From Bisporella sp. PMI_857 (taxonomy: Eukaryota; Ascomycota; Leotiomycetes; Helotiales; Helotiaceae), in assembly GCA_021307315.1 (NCBI GenBank), contig JAJSPD010000008.1, positions 868,001 to 932,000 of the forward strand: DNA of 64,000 bases, given 5' to 3'. Of this stretch, positions 46,646 to 58,274 are shown one piece after another. The notes below the pieces were generated by a model, which saw nothing but the letters and a program-made list of their open reading frames with translations, made no database searches and was not told where the DNA came from. The position numbers were made by a program, and so were the translations under genes. Position 1 is the stretch's first letter. Every line of letters begins with the position of its first letter.

Positions 46646-47681
46646 TCATCGCTTTACCCTCTTGGCTGGCTTCTTTGCATCTGTGGCATTCTTCAGCTTG
46701 GCAGCAGCTGCTTGAAAAGCCTCTTCTGAAGGCATCCCCCTTTCATCATCATCCTCGTCGTCCGAAATTCGCTTTTTGGATTTGCCCCGGCCAGGCTTTC
46801 TTGTCTTTTACAACATACTTCGCCTCCAAGTTGTCAAGGAATGAGGTCCGTTCAGCTTGTCGACTCTTGATCAACGCGGCCAGTCCACTTTCGTCATTAT
46901 CCTTCTTACTCTTCTTTCCTTTTCTGCCAAACAACTTCTCACTTACACCCAGCTCCTCCGCATATTCCTCAGCCTCCTTGGCCTCTTTCCTCGCAGCCTT
47001 CATCCGCTTTGCTTTCTGCTGCTCAGTCTCATTTTTATACGCCTTAAACGCTTCCACTTCTCCCTTCTCAATTGCCTCATCAATAATAGTTCGGAACCTC
47101 TCCTCGTCCTCAAATGGGTCGCTGAGCATAACGTTATTGTAGATTGCGCTCCATTTCCCCTTATACTGAATATAGTTCTCTAAGACATCATCTTTCTCCT
47201 CGATAGATCCCTTATATTGCTTAGAGAACTTCTCGATGGCGACGGACGTCACGACGTCAGCGAATTGTTCGCGGTAGAAATCAGTCCAAGAGAAACCATC
47301 GTGGTCTAAAATCTCCGAAGTTGAGCCTGTGGCATCATAGCGTTTGCGACGAACCGGATCGGATAGGATGCTGTATGCAAAAACGAGCTCTTGGAACTTG
47401 ACGTGGGCAGTTTCCTTTTGTTCTGGCTGCACCTTATCTAAATTCTATGTTAGCAAATGCCATCTCTGCCTCAAAGCCACTAGCAAGTGCATGTTGAGTA
47501 GCCGCATTATTTTTTCTCAGCATGAAGAGAAAGGCGCATACCTGGATGGTTCCTCAGTGCAGCTTTGCGATATGCGGATTTGATCTCAGTGTCAGTCGCA
47601 GTCTTTGATACGCCGAGAACGGAATACGGGTCAACGGTAGGTGGTTCCTCGTCAAAGAGATCTTCTTCCTGTGGCGCCATT
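46646..47681 (-). CDS. J-domain protein, DNAJC9-type histone/Hsp70 co-chaperone
   Basis: This is an Hsp70 co-chaperone with an N-terminal J domain. From ATG 47681 (MAPQEEDLFDEEPPTVDPYSVL) the helix II region AYRKAALRNHP leads to the HPD motif, whose Asp codon is split by an intron (about 47440-47542, donor GTATGC, acceptor TTTAG), then KVQPEQKETAHVKFQEL and AYSILSDPVRRKRYD. The C-terminal half shows WTDFYREQFADVVT, YKGSIEEKDDVLENYIQYKGKW, EERFRTIIDEAIEKGEVEAFKAY and a basic charged tail. This layout matches DNAJC9, which in animals is a histone H3-H4 co-chaperone; fungal relatives are little studied. One base is missing near 46790, after which the last approximately 45 residues continue in another frame to RVKR and the stop at 46646. 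Confidence 0.85.
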
Positions 47682-48387
47682 TTATATCAGTTTTGTTTTG
47701 AGAAAAGTGATCCCAACTGCAATTAATGGTTTAAGGACGCGTTATCTTGGCGCCACGAAGTGACGCGTGACTGATCGCGAGGTTAAAGTGGCACACGTGA
47801 TCAAAGATTCTAGACATAAGGTACTTTGTTTATGGATGATATCCTGGAAACTACTTTATCCCTTGACAATTATACAGTCATGAGCGTAGAAGACCCGTTG
47901 GATCATAGCTAAGTTTAGTACACTAGTTATTCTAAACGGGCCTTTCTCCTCGGCAACTATGTCACACTAGGCCTTACCATCCCCTTAGTTCTGACCTACG
48001 CTCACGTTTGTGTGACTATATTCCAGTTTATAGCACAGTAGCATCTTATAGAAATCTCTCGCTGATTGGTATCTAGAGATTCTGGTATGCCATCACCATC
48101 TTAAAGCATAATTATATTCAGGTTGCTATCTAATCTCATCCACTATTATATCCAGATAATTGAACAGCATCTCATCAACCACAAAACTTGTCCATATAGA
48201 TGTCTGCGTCATATACAACATGCCCAAATGATATATTTATACCCGTCACATGGTTATTTTGACAAACGAAATGAGGGTCATGTTCACCATCAACTGCGTG
48301 TCCCGATCACTTTGTTAGTTGAATGTTTCAGCCTCACAGTAAACCTAAGTCTTTTTCAGCGTAATCGTAAAGAAAAGTTGGAACATA
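47682..48387. other. Intergenic, upstream of the J-protein gene and downstream of GH81
   Basis: The left 120 bp is the J-protein promoter, with two ACGCGT boxes and a CACGTG (47794-47799). The remaining sequence shows no gene; a 115-codon frame at 48123-48470 overlaps the GH81 3' end and looks like chance. Confidence 0.45.
47737..47768. promoter_or_regulatory. Pair of MluI cell-cycle boxes (ACGCGT)
   Basis: ACGCGT occurs at 47737-47742 and again at 47763-47768, both within 60-90 bp of the J-protein start codon. ACGCGT is the MCB element bound by MBF (Mbp1/Swi6 type) to drive G1/S genes. Two copies so close together in a promoter are unlikely by chance, and timing with DNA replication would suit a histone co-chaperone. 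Confidence 0.5.
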
Positions 48388-51300
48388 TTACAAACCGGCT
48401 GCCAGAGTTAGATACCAAGTCCGGCTCGCACCTCCATCAAGCCAGTCGACATCAAAGTTGGGATCCGTAAAGAAGTCCCACGATTTTTTGGGATCTATGA
48501 TTGCAAGGTTTGCAAACAGAACACCTTTCCAGCCTCCCTTGACAGCGTTCGCTCTTCCGTTGGAAAAATATGCTTCCCATTCCTCTCTAATAAACTTTTG
48601 TGTCCTTGTTAGAGTGCTGGACGGCATGAGTGGCAGCATATGGATGCCGTGAATGAATTCTGTGTTGGCTCCAAAATATGTCGTATAATCAATCTTGTTG
48701 TCGAACAGTATCCCCGCAACTTTATTGCTTATGAAATTGGCTGGCTGAAATTTCAAAAGTCAGCAACCCAATTTTAAAGTATATACTCCAATATTTGAGC
48801 CATCCTCATGTTAGGTGGGCTCGATGCTTGAGCTTACCTGTATTTTATTGTCTGAGGTGTAAAGGTAATATGCCTGTAGTGACCGGGCAGTTATAGCCAA
48901 CTGCAAACTACCACGAGCTTCCATATTGCTATCACCGATTGTACGTCCCCACACTTTAGTGCATATGCAGAGAAAGAGTCTTCTGAAGACGACTCTTGAT
49001 CCTTCCCATCCGCATATTCAGATATTCCATGTGCCCACGAATGGCCATGATACAATCAAACGCTCGGTAAAACAGGGAAGAAAGAGTCTTTGCTTGAGGG
49101 GTTGCATAATCGCGTACTAGAGCATTCACGTAGGCTTTATTAGTACGGAGCCATGATGGATCTAAGTACCCAATGACCGCAGCGGTATACACAAGATATC
49201 CATAGTGAAAATGGGTCGTTATATAAGGTGTTGCCGAAATCTTCATATAAACCTATGCAATGATTAGAACCAGAAAACTAAAAGCAATATATGATATATA
49301 GTTAGTTCGGGCATGTGTTGGTAATTAGCGGATGCTGCAATGGCATTTGAGGCGCAAACGTTTTACTTCATGAGATTCCACTTACTGCCCTTCCTTGTAG
49401 CCCCAAGTGGAGACAATACCCTTCCAGGCAGTCTCATAAACAAAAGGATTCTTTTGTTGATTGTTCACAAAACGCGCAAAGGCTGTCTTGACTAATCATC
49501 TCACGATTAGTATTTGTATACTACTGAGTGCTTGTCTAGCTTGAATGAGCAGGAACTCTAGATTATTGAAGCATATGAAGATAAACTAGAGAGTAGAAGG
49601 TAATATCCTTACGGTTACTCAAGCCAGCTTGGCCAATGCAGTGTCTTCCACTACATCGTTGAGGACGAAAACAATACCAGCGTACTTCGCTAACGCCTAC
49701 ACAATACTTTAGACATTCACCCATGTTGTCAGGTAGCTGCATACCTTTCCAGAAAATATGTCGAAGGCAAGTTTGTTTCGTGGTTCATATCCTGCGATAC
49801 TTTTGGGTTGGCCAATTAGCGAGCGATTCTCATTCCAGAATACCATCTTGCATGACCGCTATGGAATGGTATATAGTGGTGCGTTACGGCAAGTATTCAT
49901 ACATACCCTCACCTAGTCCGACTTTTCGAATAATAGCTTTGATTTCAGGAGGATATGAACTCTTGCTGCCTTTAGAAGGGCTCCATGGCGAAAGCCTATG
50001 TGAGGTGTAAGCAAGAGCTCATCCAAACATTCCTCTATATTCGACATGTTGAGGTTACAACGTTCTGATCCTACTAGCTATCTGATAGATACACGTACCA
50101 TGTCGACTGGGATACTCTCATTGAAGCTCCAGCTATCGGCTTTCACGGCTGTGGCTATTCCTTTGGTTGTTGTTTGTAAATGTACTTTGGTCAAGGTTGC
50201 TTTTGTGACTGAAGACATGGAGTCTATGTGATGTGGAAGTGCAAACATGACCAATGGTGTATTTTGGATACCGCTCTTATTGAATTGAAATTTGTATGAC
50301 GCGGTTATTCCAGAGGCTGTCCCGGAGAGTGTGAGGCCTGTTGCATAAGCTCCACACGTTTGATCGTACAATTTTTCGGCTTCTTTAGCTATTTCGTCTT
50401 CCTGAGGACTCTTTGCAATCTGAATGATTCCATTGAAGCTTGAAGTTGCTTGAACCAACCCTGGGTTCACAATTTGGAAATCAAGAGGCTTCCTTTTCTG
50501 AGGATGAAGCATAAACAAACCATATGCTCATCCATGAGTGTTATCTGGAATTTCGATATGCCATTCTTAGGACTGGGCCGAATCTCTAGCATTTTGAAAA
50601 AGATTCCCGACTGTAAGATTGGTGTGCGGTTATTGACTTTCCCCAGTCACGAAACCCATTCCTTGCACAAGGGGAACGTGAGCACTGGATCGGCACCATC
50701 ATTAGGCAGTATCTGTTTGGAAAGGCTTTAGCTGTGTTGAAGAATTGACCGTGCAAGAAAGTCTTGTTCGCAATAACTCAAATTATATTTAGATACTGGG
50801 GATGAGTGCTATACTACGCTTGTGGTTGCACCCTATGAAAGAGCCTGGAAGGATTAGTGGAGCTACTTACATTTACGTTGACTGAGAATGCGGTTAAAGA
50901 ATCCGTAGAAATTGTTGTTGATTCATCAAGCCCAAGTACTCCGAGAACCAATTGCTGAAGTCCTACCGCATTGACAAAGTACTTGACGGGGTTCTTCTTT
51001 GGATCAGGGCCATACACTCTTTGCTCAGCAGTAACATGTGTGATAGCCATTCCCCAGCTCTTTGTTACGCCACCTCCCCTAAAGGTAATACCCAATAGTC
51101 AGTTTTACAAGCAATCTTCAAGTAGCTGGGAAACAAGCGTCTCACGAATGATAGCCCAAATATCTATCAAAATTTAGTATGCCACTCGTGAAACTTTCGT
51201 GCGGGATGCTCATACTTTGCCCATGCTAATGAGTACGATGGGTCCATGTTCCGCCGTTTGGCTCCCTAGAAAGAAATTTGCATAGAATTGTTCGTCTGGA

Positions 51301-51898
51301 TTGGTTTGTTTTGGTTCTTGATTCCCAATCTAGGCACAGGATGATTACCCGAGTGCTGAACCCTTTGGTGGTGCATTTATGGCTATAGTTGAAATGTTGT
51401 CTGAAGGTTGACCGGGCACTATTGGTTTAGTGATAGAGGTAATCGCAGAAGCAGAAATCGTGGTTGTTGGAAGGAATAGCTGTTGAGCAGGCCCCTCCAT
51501 TTGTCCTGCTTACTTCGAGTTTGTATGAAATACCACTTGTACCGGTATTTCTGTAGATAGATTGGAGTATCTGGCAGTAGTAGATACACCTTCGATCTAG
51601 GTTACAAGGCACAGATTAGCAGTATACAATACTGCTTGAGAGTATACATACGCACGGTTGAAACCGGGATATCTGGAGTCACTGTCGAGGTTTGGCTTAA
51701 TTTATCGGTAACAAGATCGTTCAGGTGTATGATGCAGAGTGAGAATCTCGTCAGAGCTACAAGGCTATTTACAGCTTGTGGATCATAATGTCCATTACTC
51801 AACAGTAAGGTAAGGAATACACAGGAAGCACCTGAAGAGCTATCAGTATCAGCAAGCGCTGGACTCATCATGGAAAAGGCAGAAATGGACAGGGCCAT
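48388..51898 (-). CDS. Secreted endo-1,3-beta-glucanase, glycoside hydrolase family 81
   Basis: This enzyme cleaves internal beta-1,3-glucan links and in yeasts (Eng1/Eng2) acts in cell separation. From ATG 51898 there is a signal peptide (MALSISAFSMMSPALA). Conserved blocks run in order: INAPPKGSALG (about 51340-51375), GGGVTKSWGMAITHVTAEQRVYGPDP (about 51000-51080), PLVMFALPHHID (about 50225-50260), TGLTLSGTASG, then the catalytic region HFHYGYLVYTAAVIGYLDPSW (about 49150-49215), FDCY-GHSWAHGISEYADG, SSSEDSFSAYALK (general acid/base Glu region, about 48950-48990), NMEARGSLQLAITARSLQAYYLYTSD, EFIHGIHMLPLMPSS and NVDWLDGGASRTWYL-like end. The stop at 48388 follows AAGL. Many introns (probably ten or more) and several one-base breaks make exact exons uncertain. 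Confidence 0.9.
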
Positions 51899-52943
51899 GG
51901 TTGAGAAGTGAATTGTTTATACCAAACCAGCTCTTGGCTATAGAGTAGTTTTAATTACTATCCGACGCGAAGAATGAGTTCAATGCACAGTGCCTTGTGC
52001 CTAAGAAAATGTCTAAATTACATCTATGGAGAGGAATGGCGAGGCCCCACGCAAATTCTGGACCTGTGGAGAGGACAGATATAGTGATGATACGCAAAGC
52101 AAATAGTGTGGATGTCACGAAACATAACAACATGTTTGCAGAATGCTTGAATACACAAACAAGGTAGCGCGTTCTTAACTAGCACAAACTAAGGATGGCA
52201 GGCACCATGAATGTGGTTGATTCAACCCACCCTAATTAGGAAAATTCCCTAGATCTTGTAACATACCGCTATCAAATTGTTCTACATATATACGCTAAGC
52301 AGCACCTAACATGAATAATATTCATCCCGTGCCATGGGTCGTATATCACCCTGTGCTGACTGACACGCAATTTGAATATAGTGATTGCTAGTGATATGGC
52401 ATGTGCTTGTGTGCACCATAATTTGGTGGGGACCCTTGCCGATAGCTTAAAGGAAAACTAAGATACAACCATCGTGAACCCAAGATTCACTCCTGGTCCG
52501 CTGCATTTGTTGAAGAAATAGACTTTTGGTCACTCTTCCTACAAGAACCCAAATTCATGATGTTGCTGAATGACTAAGAATGTACATTGTGAATCAGGCA
52601 AAGAATGAGAGAACACCAAATGCACTTTGTACAATGCAGTGAAGAATAAATTCTCACACTAAGAATCTGGTAAGCATTTGGCGAGACTCCAGACACTTGC
52701 GGGACTATAATCAAATGAATCTGGGAGTTTCATTGTGTTGAGGCCCGATTAACTGAATTCTCCACTTACAATAGCAATTTAGGAAATGACTTTTCGATAG
52801 CTGGTCTAACATAAGACAGCACAGGGCCACAAATTGGGAGAGCAATCAAAGTCCAGAAGTATAAAAACTCAAACACTGATGAGTCTAAGAACGGGCCCAT
52901 CAATCTTTTCTTATTACTAGCGGAAATACTACAATTCGCAGCG
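51899..52943. promoter_or_regulatory. Upstream region of GH81 and downstream region of UTP14
   Basis: This 1.0 kb non-coding region separates two minus-strand genes. No gene or clear motif is seen; short frames lack family features. Confidence 0.4.
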
Positions 52944-55807
52944 CTATATTAACGGACGTGATATCGGCATGATGATACCTTGCTTGAGGATCCGTGCTTG
53001 TATTGCCCTGGACTGTCTCTTTCGTGCCCATTCTACCTATAGGCATACGAAGTGACCTTTCGTATGTTGCTTGATTCAAATGTGTGTTGGCAGACTCGAG
53101 CAAATACTTTACGTTCTGTTGCTGTTATTAGTAGAGGCTTCAAATGAGAAATTTTATTAGAGACACGTACCTTCTTGACGCGCTTTTCATTGATAATACG
53201 CGATCAGCTTTGCATCTTTCCGGTCCTCTCTTGATGCCTTCCAGTTTCGTCAAGAACCGACCCTTGTTTCGTGCCTTTTCCCGTTTGCTCAGACCTTCAC
53301 CCGTCCAATTACCCCAGCCAGGAAGCGTGTTATCAATGACCTTCTCGTCTTCGTCTATTATTGTCTGCCTCTTCTCCGATTCGAATTCCCCTACAACATC
53401 GGCTCCTGCAAATGCTCGTTTGATCAATTCTTGATCACGGACCGCGAAAGGCAATTCCACAGCATGTTCATCACCGCTATCTTCATCCCCTGAAATTTCT
53501 AGGATCGTGGGATTTTTTTACTGGCTTTTTAGTCTTTGGCCGGGTAGCAATCATAGTAGCTTTAGATAGATCGAGCTCCTCCACTCGGTAGCATTATTGT
53601 GTCGACGTCTATTCGTCTCTGCACCGTTTGCCAAACTAGATTTCCGAGATTGCTGTCGACCATGCTCCACCCTCAGACGCATCGTTTGGCTTTGGCTGGC
53701 TGAAGAGTGCCTTCTGACCGTTGGCAATCTTATGAGTGTCCTTTTTGTGAGCTTGGAAGGGATTGCATTTACACCATTCTCACTATGTTGCCGAAGTGAG
53801 TTCTTCATCTTTGCCGCTGCCTGAGTACTCAGGCTCTTCAAACTCAGATTCTTTTACTGTAGATGCCTGATGTTTTTGGCTGCGCCCTTGTCCAAACGTC
53901 CTTCGCCCAATGTCGATATCTTCATCTCCACTCTGTGGACTCTCCTGCTATCTCACGCTCATCTCCTCGACCATTTCATCATTTTCTTTCTTTCTTGATG
54001 ATTCAGCTTTGAGCATGGAATTTCATATTGACCAATTTTGAAATAGGAGCGGTACTGTCTGTGGCTGCTGAATTACTAAATGTCTCAAGTTTCTTCAGTA
54101 GTCGCCTATTTCTGCTTCCACTATCGTCATCGCTAGAGTCGTAGTGATCAGATTCGCCGGAAGACTCTCCAGAGTTAGTTCCAATTTCTCTTCGAACCAT
54201 TTGGCCGTCGACTCTTTTCCGAAGCTCCTCATCTCTTCTTGCCATGTCAGTGATGCCCGCCCTAGCGTCCTCATCCCATGCTGCTCTCCCGCTCTCTTTG
54301 GTGGACTTTGCCCATTTGCTTCCCCGGTGTTTCTGACCCATGCGTTCAGTCGCTCGCCTTCGATTCTGTGCCTCTAATTCGTCTTCTGAGGGTTCAAACC
54401 CGCCCTCTGCTAGAGCCTCTTTATTCATACGTTCCTCTTTTTCGCGCTGCTTCCGATGAACCTTTCGATATGACTTGCTCTTAATCTTCTTAATCCGCTT
54501 GGCTTTCACCTCTTCTCGGAACAGCAGTTCTCGAGCTATACGCAACTGGTCTCTTCGAGCCTTGACCTCCTCTATAGACATTTTGTTTGTCTGCAATGTC
54601 TCAAACTCGCGAATGCGGTCCTCATCATACTGCCCACTCGCTGTTGCAAGACCACTTTCCTCAAGAATCGACTGAATCGTGGCTTCCAATTCATTGAATG
54701 GCTTTGAGATACTCGTTGGTTGAAGTTTATTGTTGCTCTTCGCCGAAGAAACATCGTTATCAGGGAGAGGGAACATCAAATGTTCTGCACGACGATTGTG
54801 CTTGACAGTACACCGATCGAGTGTCTTTTGTCTTCTCAAATGCAGCGCTTCGATCCAGACGGTCTTGTTGACGCTTAGCAAGAGGTATTTCAAGCGCTCT
54901 TCGTTTACGCTCTTTCGCAGACCTCTTTACAGCAACTCCAGTCGTTGGTCCAAGGCCGACATCATCCATTGTGAGTTTCATACTTGAATCTCTCACCCTG
55001 ACATTCTGTGTCTCGCCCTTGCCTTTGCCAGATCGATCATTCTGCGGCAAGTCCGCAACCATACTCTGGAGGGCTGCCAGTTTAGCGGGGTTTGATGCGT
55101 CCTCCACAGACGAAGCTGACGAATCTTCATCACTATCCTCAACGTCGCTATCCTGCTCGCCATCTTCTGACTCATCTTCCAAGCCTGACTCCTCACCAGA
55201 ATGATAATTGCGCTCATTAGAAGCTAATTCCTCCTCTTCTGTAGCATCTAACATTGCGGCAAGATCAACAGCATCATCGCCTAGATCATCCTCATCGTCT
55301 GAATCCACATCGTCGTCTCCATCGTCCACCTCGTCCTCGTCGAGATTCATGTTTCTGGTGCGGCAACCTTCTTGGGTTTCGTATCCATGCTACCAGAAAA
55401 CGCATAACCGTCGAATTTTTCCTCGTCACTTTCCCCAAAAGCCTCGTCGCTGTCAATATCGCTATCATCATCGCTGTCCACTTGTCCTAGTCTCCATTCG
55501 TTTCCCTCACTGTCACTACCTTCGTCTACATCCAATTCGTCAAATCGACCTTTCTCCGGTCCCTTTCGCTGTCTTTTTGTGCTTTGTTCAGCATTTTCCT
55601 CATCTTCATCACCATTATCCTCGATCCGCTGTCGTTTATTTGGACGCTTCTCTCCCACACTAGCTCCCAAGCGATTCTGCCGCACCTTTATGTGATCTGG
55701 GTTTTGGTGTGAAGCAATGGCAAAGGCATCTAAAGTTCTCTTCTTTGATTTCGTACGCGCTTTCGGCTTTCTCGAAAGAGCAGTGCCATGGGATTGTCTC
55801 CAGGCAT
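52944..55807 (-). CDS. UTP14: U3 snoRNP / SSU processome protein UTP14
   Basis: UTP14 is part of the nucleolar small-subunit processome and activates the helicase Dhr1 to release U3 snoRNA. The minus start at 55807 gives MPG, then after a one-base loss RQSHGTALSRKPKARTKSKKRTLDAFAIA. Very acidic stretches follow (about 55080-55560). Then LAALQSMVADLPQ, DDVGLGPTTGVAVKRSAKERKRRALEIPLAKRQQDRLDR with SAAFEKTKDTLDRWTVKHNRRAEHLMFPL, INKPFNELEATIQSILEESG-like, and the hallmark RIKKIKSKSYRKVHRKQREKEE (about 54440-54500). Further on come GQKHRGSKWAKSTKESGRAAWDEDARAGI, KLVNMKFM, LPGWGNWTGEGLSKRE (about 53290-53335) and, after an intron (about 53116-53170), ESANTHLNQATYERSLRMPIG and a final KQGIIMPISRPLI. 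Overall order is that of UTP14. Several one-base breaks occur (near 55795, 55350, 54815, 54010, 53510). Confidence 0.93.
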
Positions 55808-55898
55808 GACGCAGATATGGGAAGATTTCAATGTACCAAAGTTGCAAGTAGCAAAGTCTCTTTTAACAAAATTGTATTTTTACAGTCCCACTTCCACT

Positions 55899-55944
55899 TC
55901 ACCGCCTTATTCTGCCCAAACTGTGGGGCAGAATAAAGCGGTGA
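55899..55944. repeat. Near-perfect inverted repeat in the UTP14/mL41 shared promoter
   Basis: Left arm 55899-55917 (TCACCGCCTTATTCTGCCC) pairs with right arm 55926-55944 (GGGCAGAATAAAGCGGTGA) with one mismatch in 19, leaving an 8-base loop. It lies about 92 bp upstream of UTP14 and about 92 bp upstream of mL41, so it is centred between the two divergent start codons. It could be a dyad operator or form a hairpin. Confidence 0.7.
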
Positions 55945-55945
55945 G

Positions 55946-55957
55946 ATGCGATCGCAT
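55946..55957. promoter_or_regulatory. 12-bp palindrome ATGCGATCGCAT
   Basis: A perfect palindrome directly next to the inverted repeat in the same 230-bp bidirectional promoter. It has dimeric-site symmetry; the factor is unknown. Confidence 0.4.
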
Positions 55958-56036
55958 TTACCTTTTCCAAACAAGGAGCTCAAGTGAAGCCGATTCCCTC
56001 TTTACCTTTCTCTGCGAGTAAACGGCCTCTTCCATC

Positions 56037-56399
56037 ATGCGGCCAACACAACCGCTTATGAAGCGCATAAGGCGCCTTGCCTTGACCACAAAGATGACGA
56101 ATAAGGGATACTACAAGGGCACCGGAACTGGGTCTATGGGTCAACATACAAAATATGGAGGATATGTTATAGATTGGAGTAAGGTCAGGACATATGTTGT
56201 GCCTGAAAATCTCAAGGACTTCAAGGTAAGTTCTAAGTATCTCAGAACGTATCTTTTGTCTCTAAACAGGACGCAGCTTACACCATTTGTTACAAAAAAC
56301 GTGGAGCCTCTCCGAGGTCGCTTCGAAAAAGATCCCAAGGGTGGTTTCAGTGGAGAGGCATATATTACAAGATGGAAGGTGGAAAATGGCGAGGACTGA
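56037..56399 (+). CDS. MRPL27: Mitochondrial ribosomal protein mL41 (yeast Mrpl27 type)
   Basis: This is a component of the large mitochondrial ribosomal subunit. From ATG 56037 it reads MRPTQPLMKRIRRLALTTK then TNKGYYKGTGTGSMGQHTKYGGYVIDW and VRTYVVPENLKDFK. An intron of 51 nt (56226-56276, GTAAGT to GACGCAG) follows, then LTPFVTKNVEPLRGRFEKDPKGGFSGEAYITRWKVENGED. The acceptor chosen, the second of two AGs, gives the family sequence DFKLTPFVTK. The frame stays open through the intron, so unspliced RNA would give a protein 17 residues longer. The start is fixed by the typical short basic N-terminus. It is divergent from UTP14 across 230 bp. No frame errors. Confidence 0.95.
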   Translation: MRPTQPLMKRIRRLALTTKMTNKGYYKGTGTGSMGQHTKYGGYVIDWSKVRTYVVPENLKDFKVSSKYLRTYLLSLNRTQLTPFVTKNVEPLRGRFEKDPKGGFSGEAYITRWKVENGED

Positions 56400-58274
56400 A
56401 GAGGATATCTTGCAAAGGTATATTGATTACTTACATCTCACGCCGAACTGCTTTGGCTGACCTCCTAGGTGGAAGTTGTATTATAGGGCTCAGGCCGTTC
56501 GAAGCCTCAGTGTAGAATATATGTTTGAATAAGTGATAGATTGGATGTATTGGAAGACATATACACAGGATGACCAATTGACAGTGTCTCTAAAGACCAA
56601 AGTTTCGCTCAGGAGATAGAACAGTGGAAAGAGAGTCATGGATCATCTGAGTTATCATATCATCGAATGGCAGAGTTGAATTCCTGACCATCTTGTCGAA
56701 TATTTGCGCGACACGTCCTCAAACATCCTTGAAGGCGTTTATCTATTATCGGTCATGACTTGTTACAGCATGTACCAACCAAGAGCCACATAAAATAGCA
56801 GCTCCTCGCCGTCACATTGATCAATGTCATATTGAGGCATAAGAAAAAGTTTAAGATAATATATAGCTATTAAACATCTCATTCTGGATCACGAGACCAA
56901 TATAATTTTCTGGATGTCATTTAAAGGCAATATAAAATCGTATGGCAGAAAGTCAAGCAACCTATCATTGGTGAGTATGGAGTTTGCAGGTCAATATGCT
57001 ATCGGAGTCTAATAGGTTATGCCAATCAAATTCTAGATGTTCTGGTATACACAGATGACTTTGTGAGCGGCCCAAGCAGATAGTGCACATCCCTAGTCTT
57101 TGAGAGCAATCGTATTTCTCTCAGCGGTTCAAAGACACAAAGCAACCACCGGAAGAGAATTTATTCATTATGCCCCTGGCTGATGTTCCAACACGAAGTT
57201 GCCACTCGCAGAAACTTGAAACGTTATTGGAGCTTAACCACGAAGGAGAATCTTGATATCGCCAACTTTGAACTTTGCTAATGCCAACAACAATAACCTT
57301 GGTTTGCTTCAGTTGTCACACACCTCTGCATAATATCCATTTCCCACTATCGTGAAGACCAACACTGCCCCTGCCATGCGTCCTTGCAAATCCTCCATTC
57401 GGCATTTACGTTCTGCAGTCACATTTTCCCTTTGCGGCTGCTCCCGTTACCTGTTGAATGCAATATTTTGTACATTTAAGGGTCAATCTTTGATCAGAAG
57501 ATGATTCTTCTTGGTTGGAAAGATGTGCCCCACTACGTGTGGTCCAAGCCTTGGAAGCAAAGAACTTACTAGTATTCCGTAAATTTCCCCTAGGACCGTG
57601 TACACAACGACACGTATTCGACTGCATGATGGCTAAACTTTCCGGGATGCTCGGTGATTGGGAGTAACTGTTGTTTTGTACATGCAAGATTGGCCTCACC
57701 CAAGCCGTCATACCTGCACCTTTCCCAAAATGGCCATCTTTCCTTGTCCTTCAATTGAGGTGCAGAATCTGACATAACACCACATTTGCTTGCAACGTCA
57801 CTACATTACAGGCAGACTGCAGCCATGATGTGCCCTGGACCTCTGCGCGCACTTTGGTTCTCAATTCCTGGGGCGATTCTCTCAATTAGTTTACCAGGGG
57901 TGTCATTCTGTATGGGCCTATGGTTACGATTCTGAACGGCGTAGAACCATCGCCTTCACACTCCTCACCGCCTCAGATCTGGCGGGTCAAGCCTTAGTCG
58001 TGCATTCCCTTGACAATCACAAGATCAGACTGCAGTTAATAATAGCTAGATGCTTACCTAGGTATATATGTAGTCGGAATAATGCAATTGTGCTGTAGGT
58101 AACCTTTGTGGTAAATTTGCCTAGAGCCGCCATTAATTATCCCTTAAAGACATACCACTTTTTTGGGAAAAAGACACATAAAGATAACTTTTCGACAACG
58201 TTTCTCAATTCCTACAAAGAACGTATTGCTAGCCCAGGCTCTGGGAGGAAACTGAACGCATTGCAAGATATACA
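56400..58274. other. Intergenic, no gene recognised
   Basis: This 1.9 kb region lies between mL41 and the TauD gene, both on the plus strand. Short minus-strand frames at 57406-57775 show no family features. The right end must carry the TauD promoter. I see no repeats or RNA genes here. Confidence 0.5.

Noticed and set aside
55208..55663. Plus-strand 151-codon Ser-rich ORF
   Set aside because: Antisense of the acidic UTP14 region (GAT/GAA repeats read as ATC/TTC); composition artefact.
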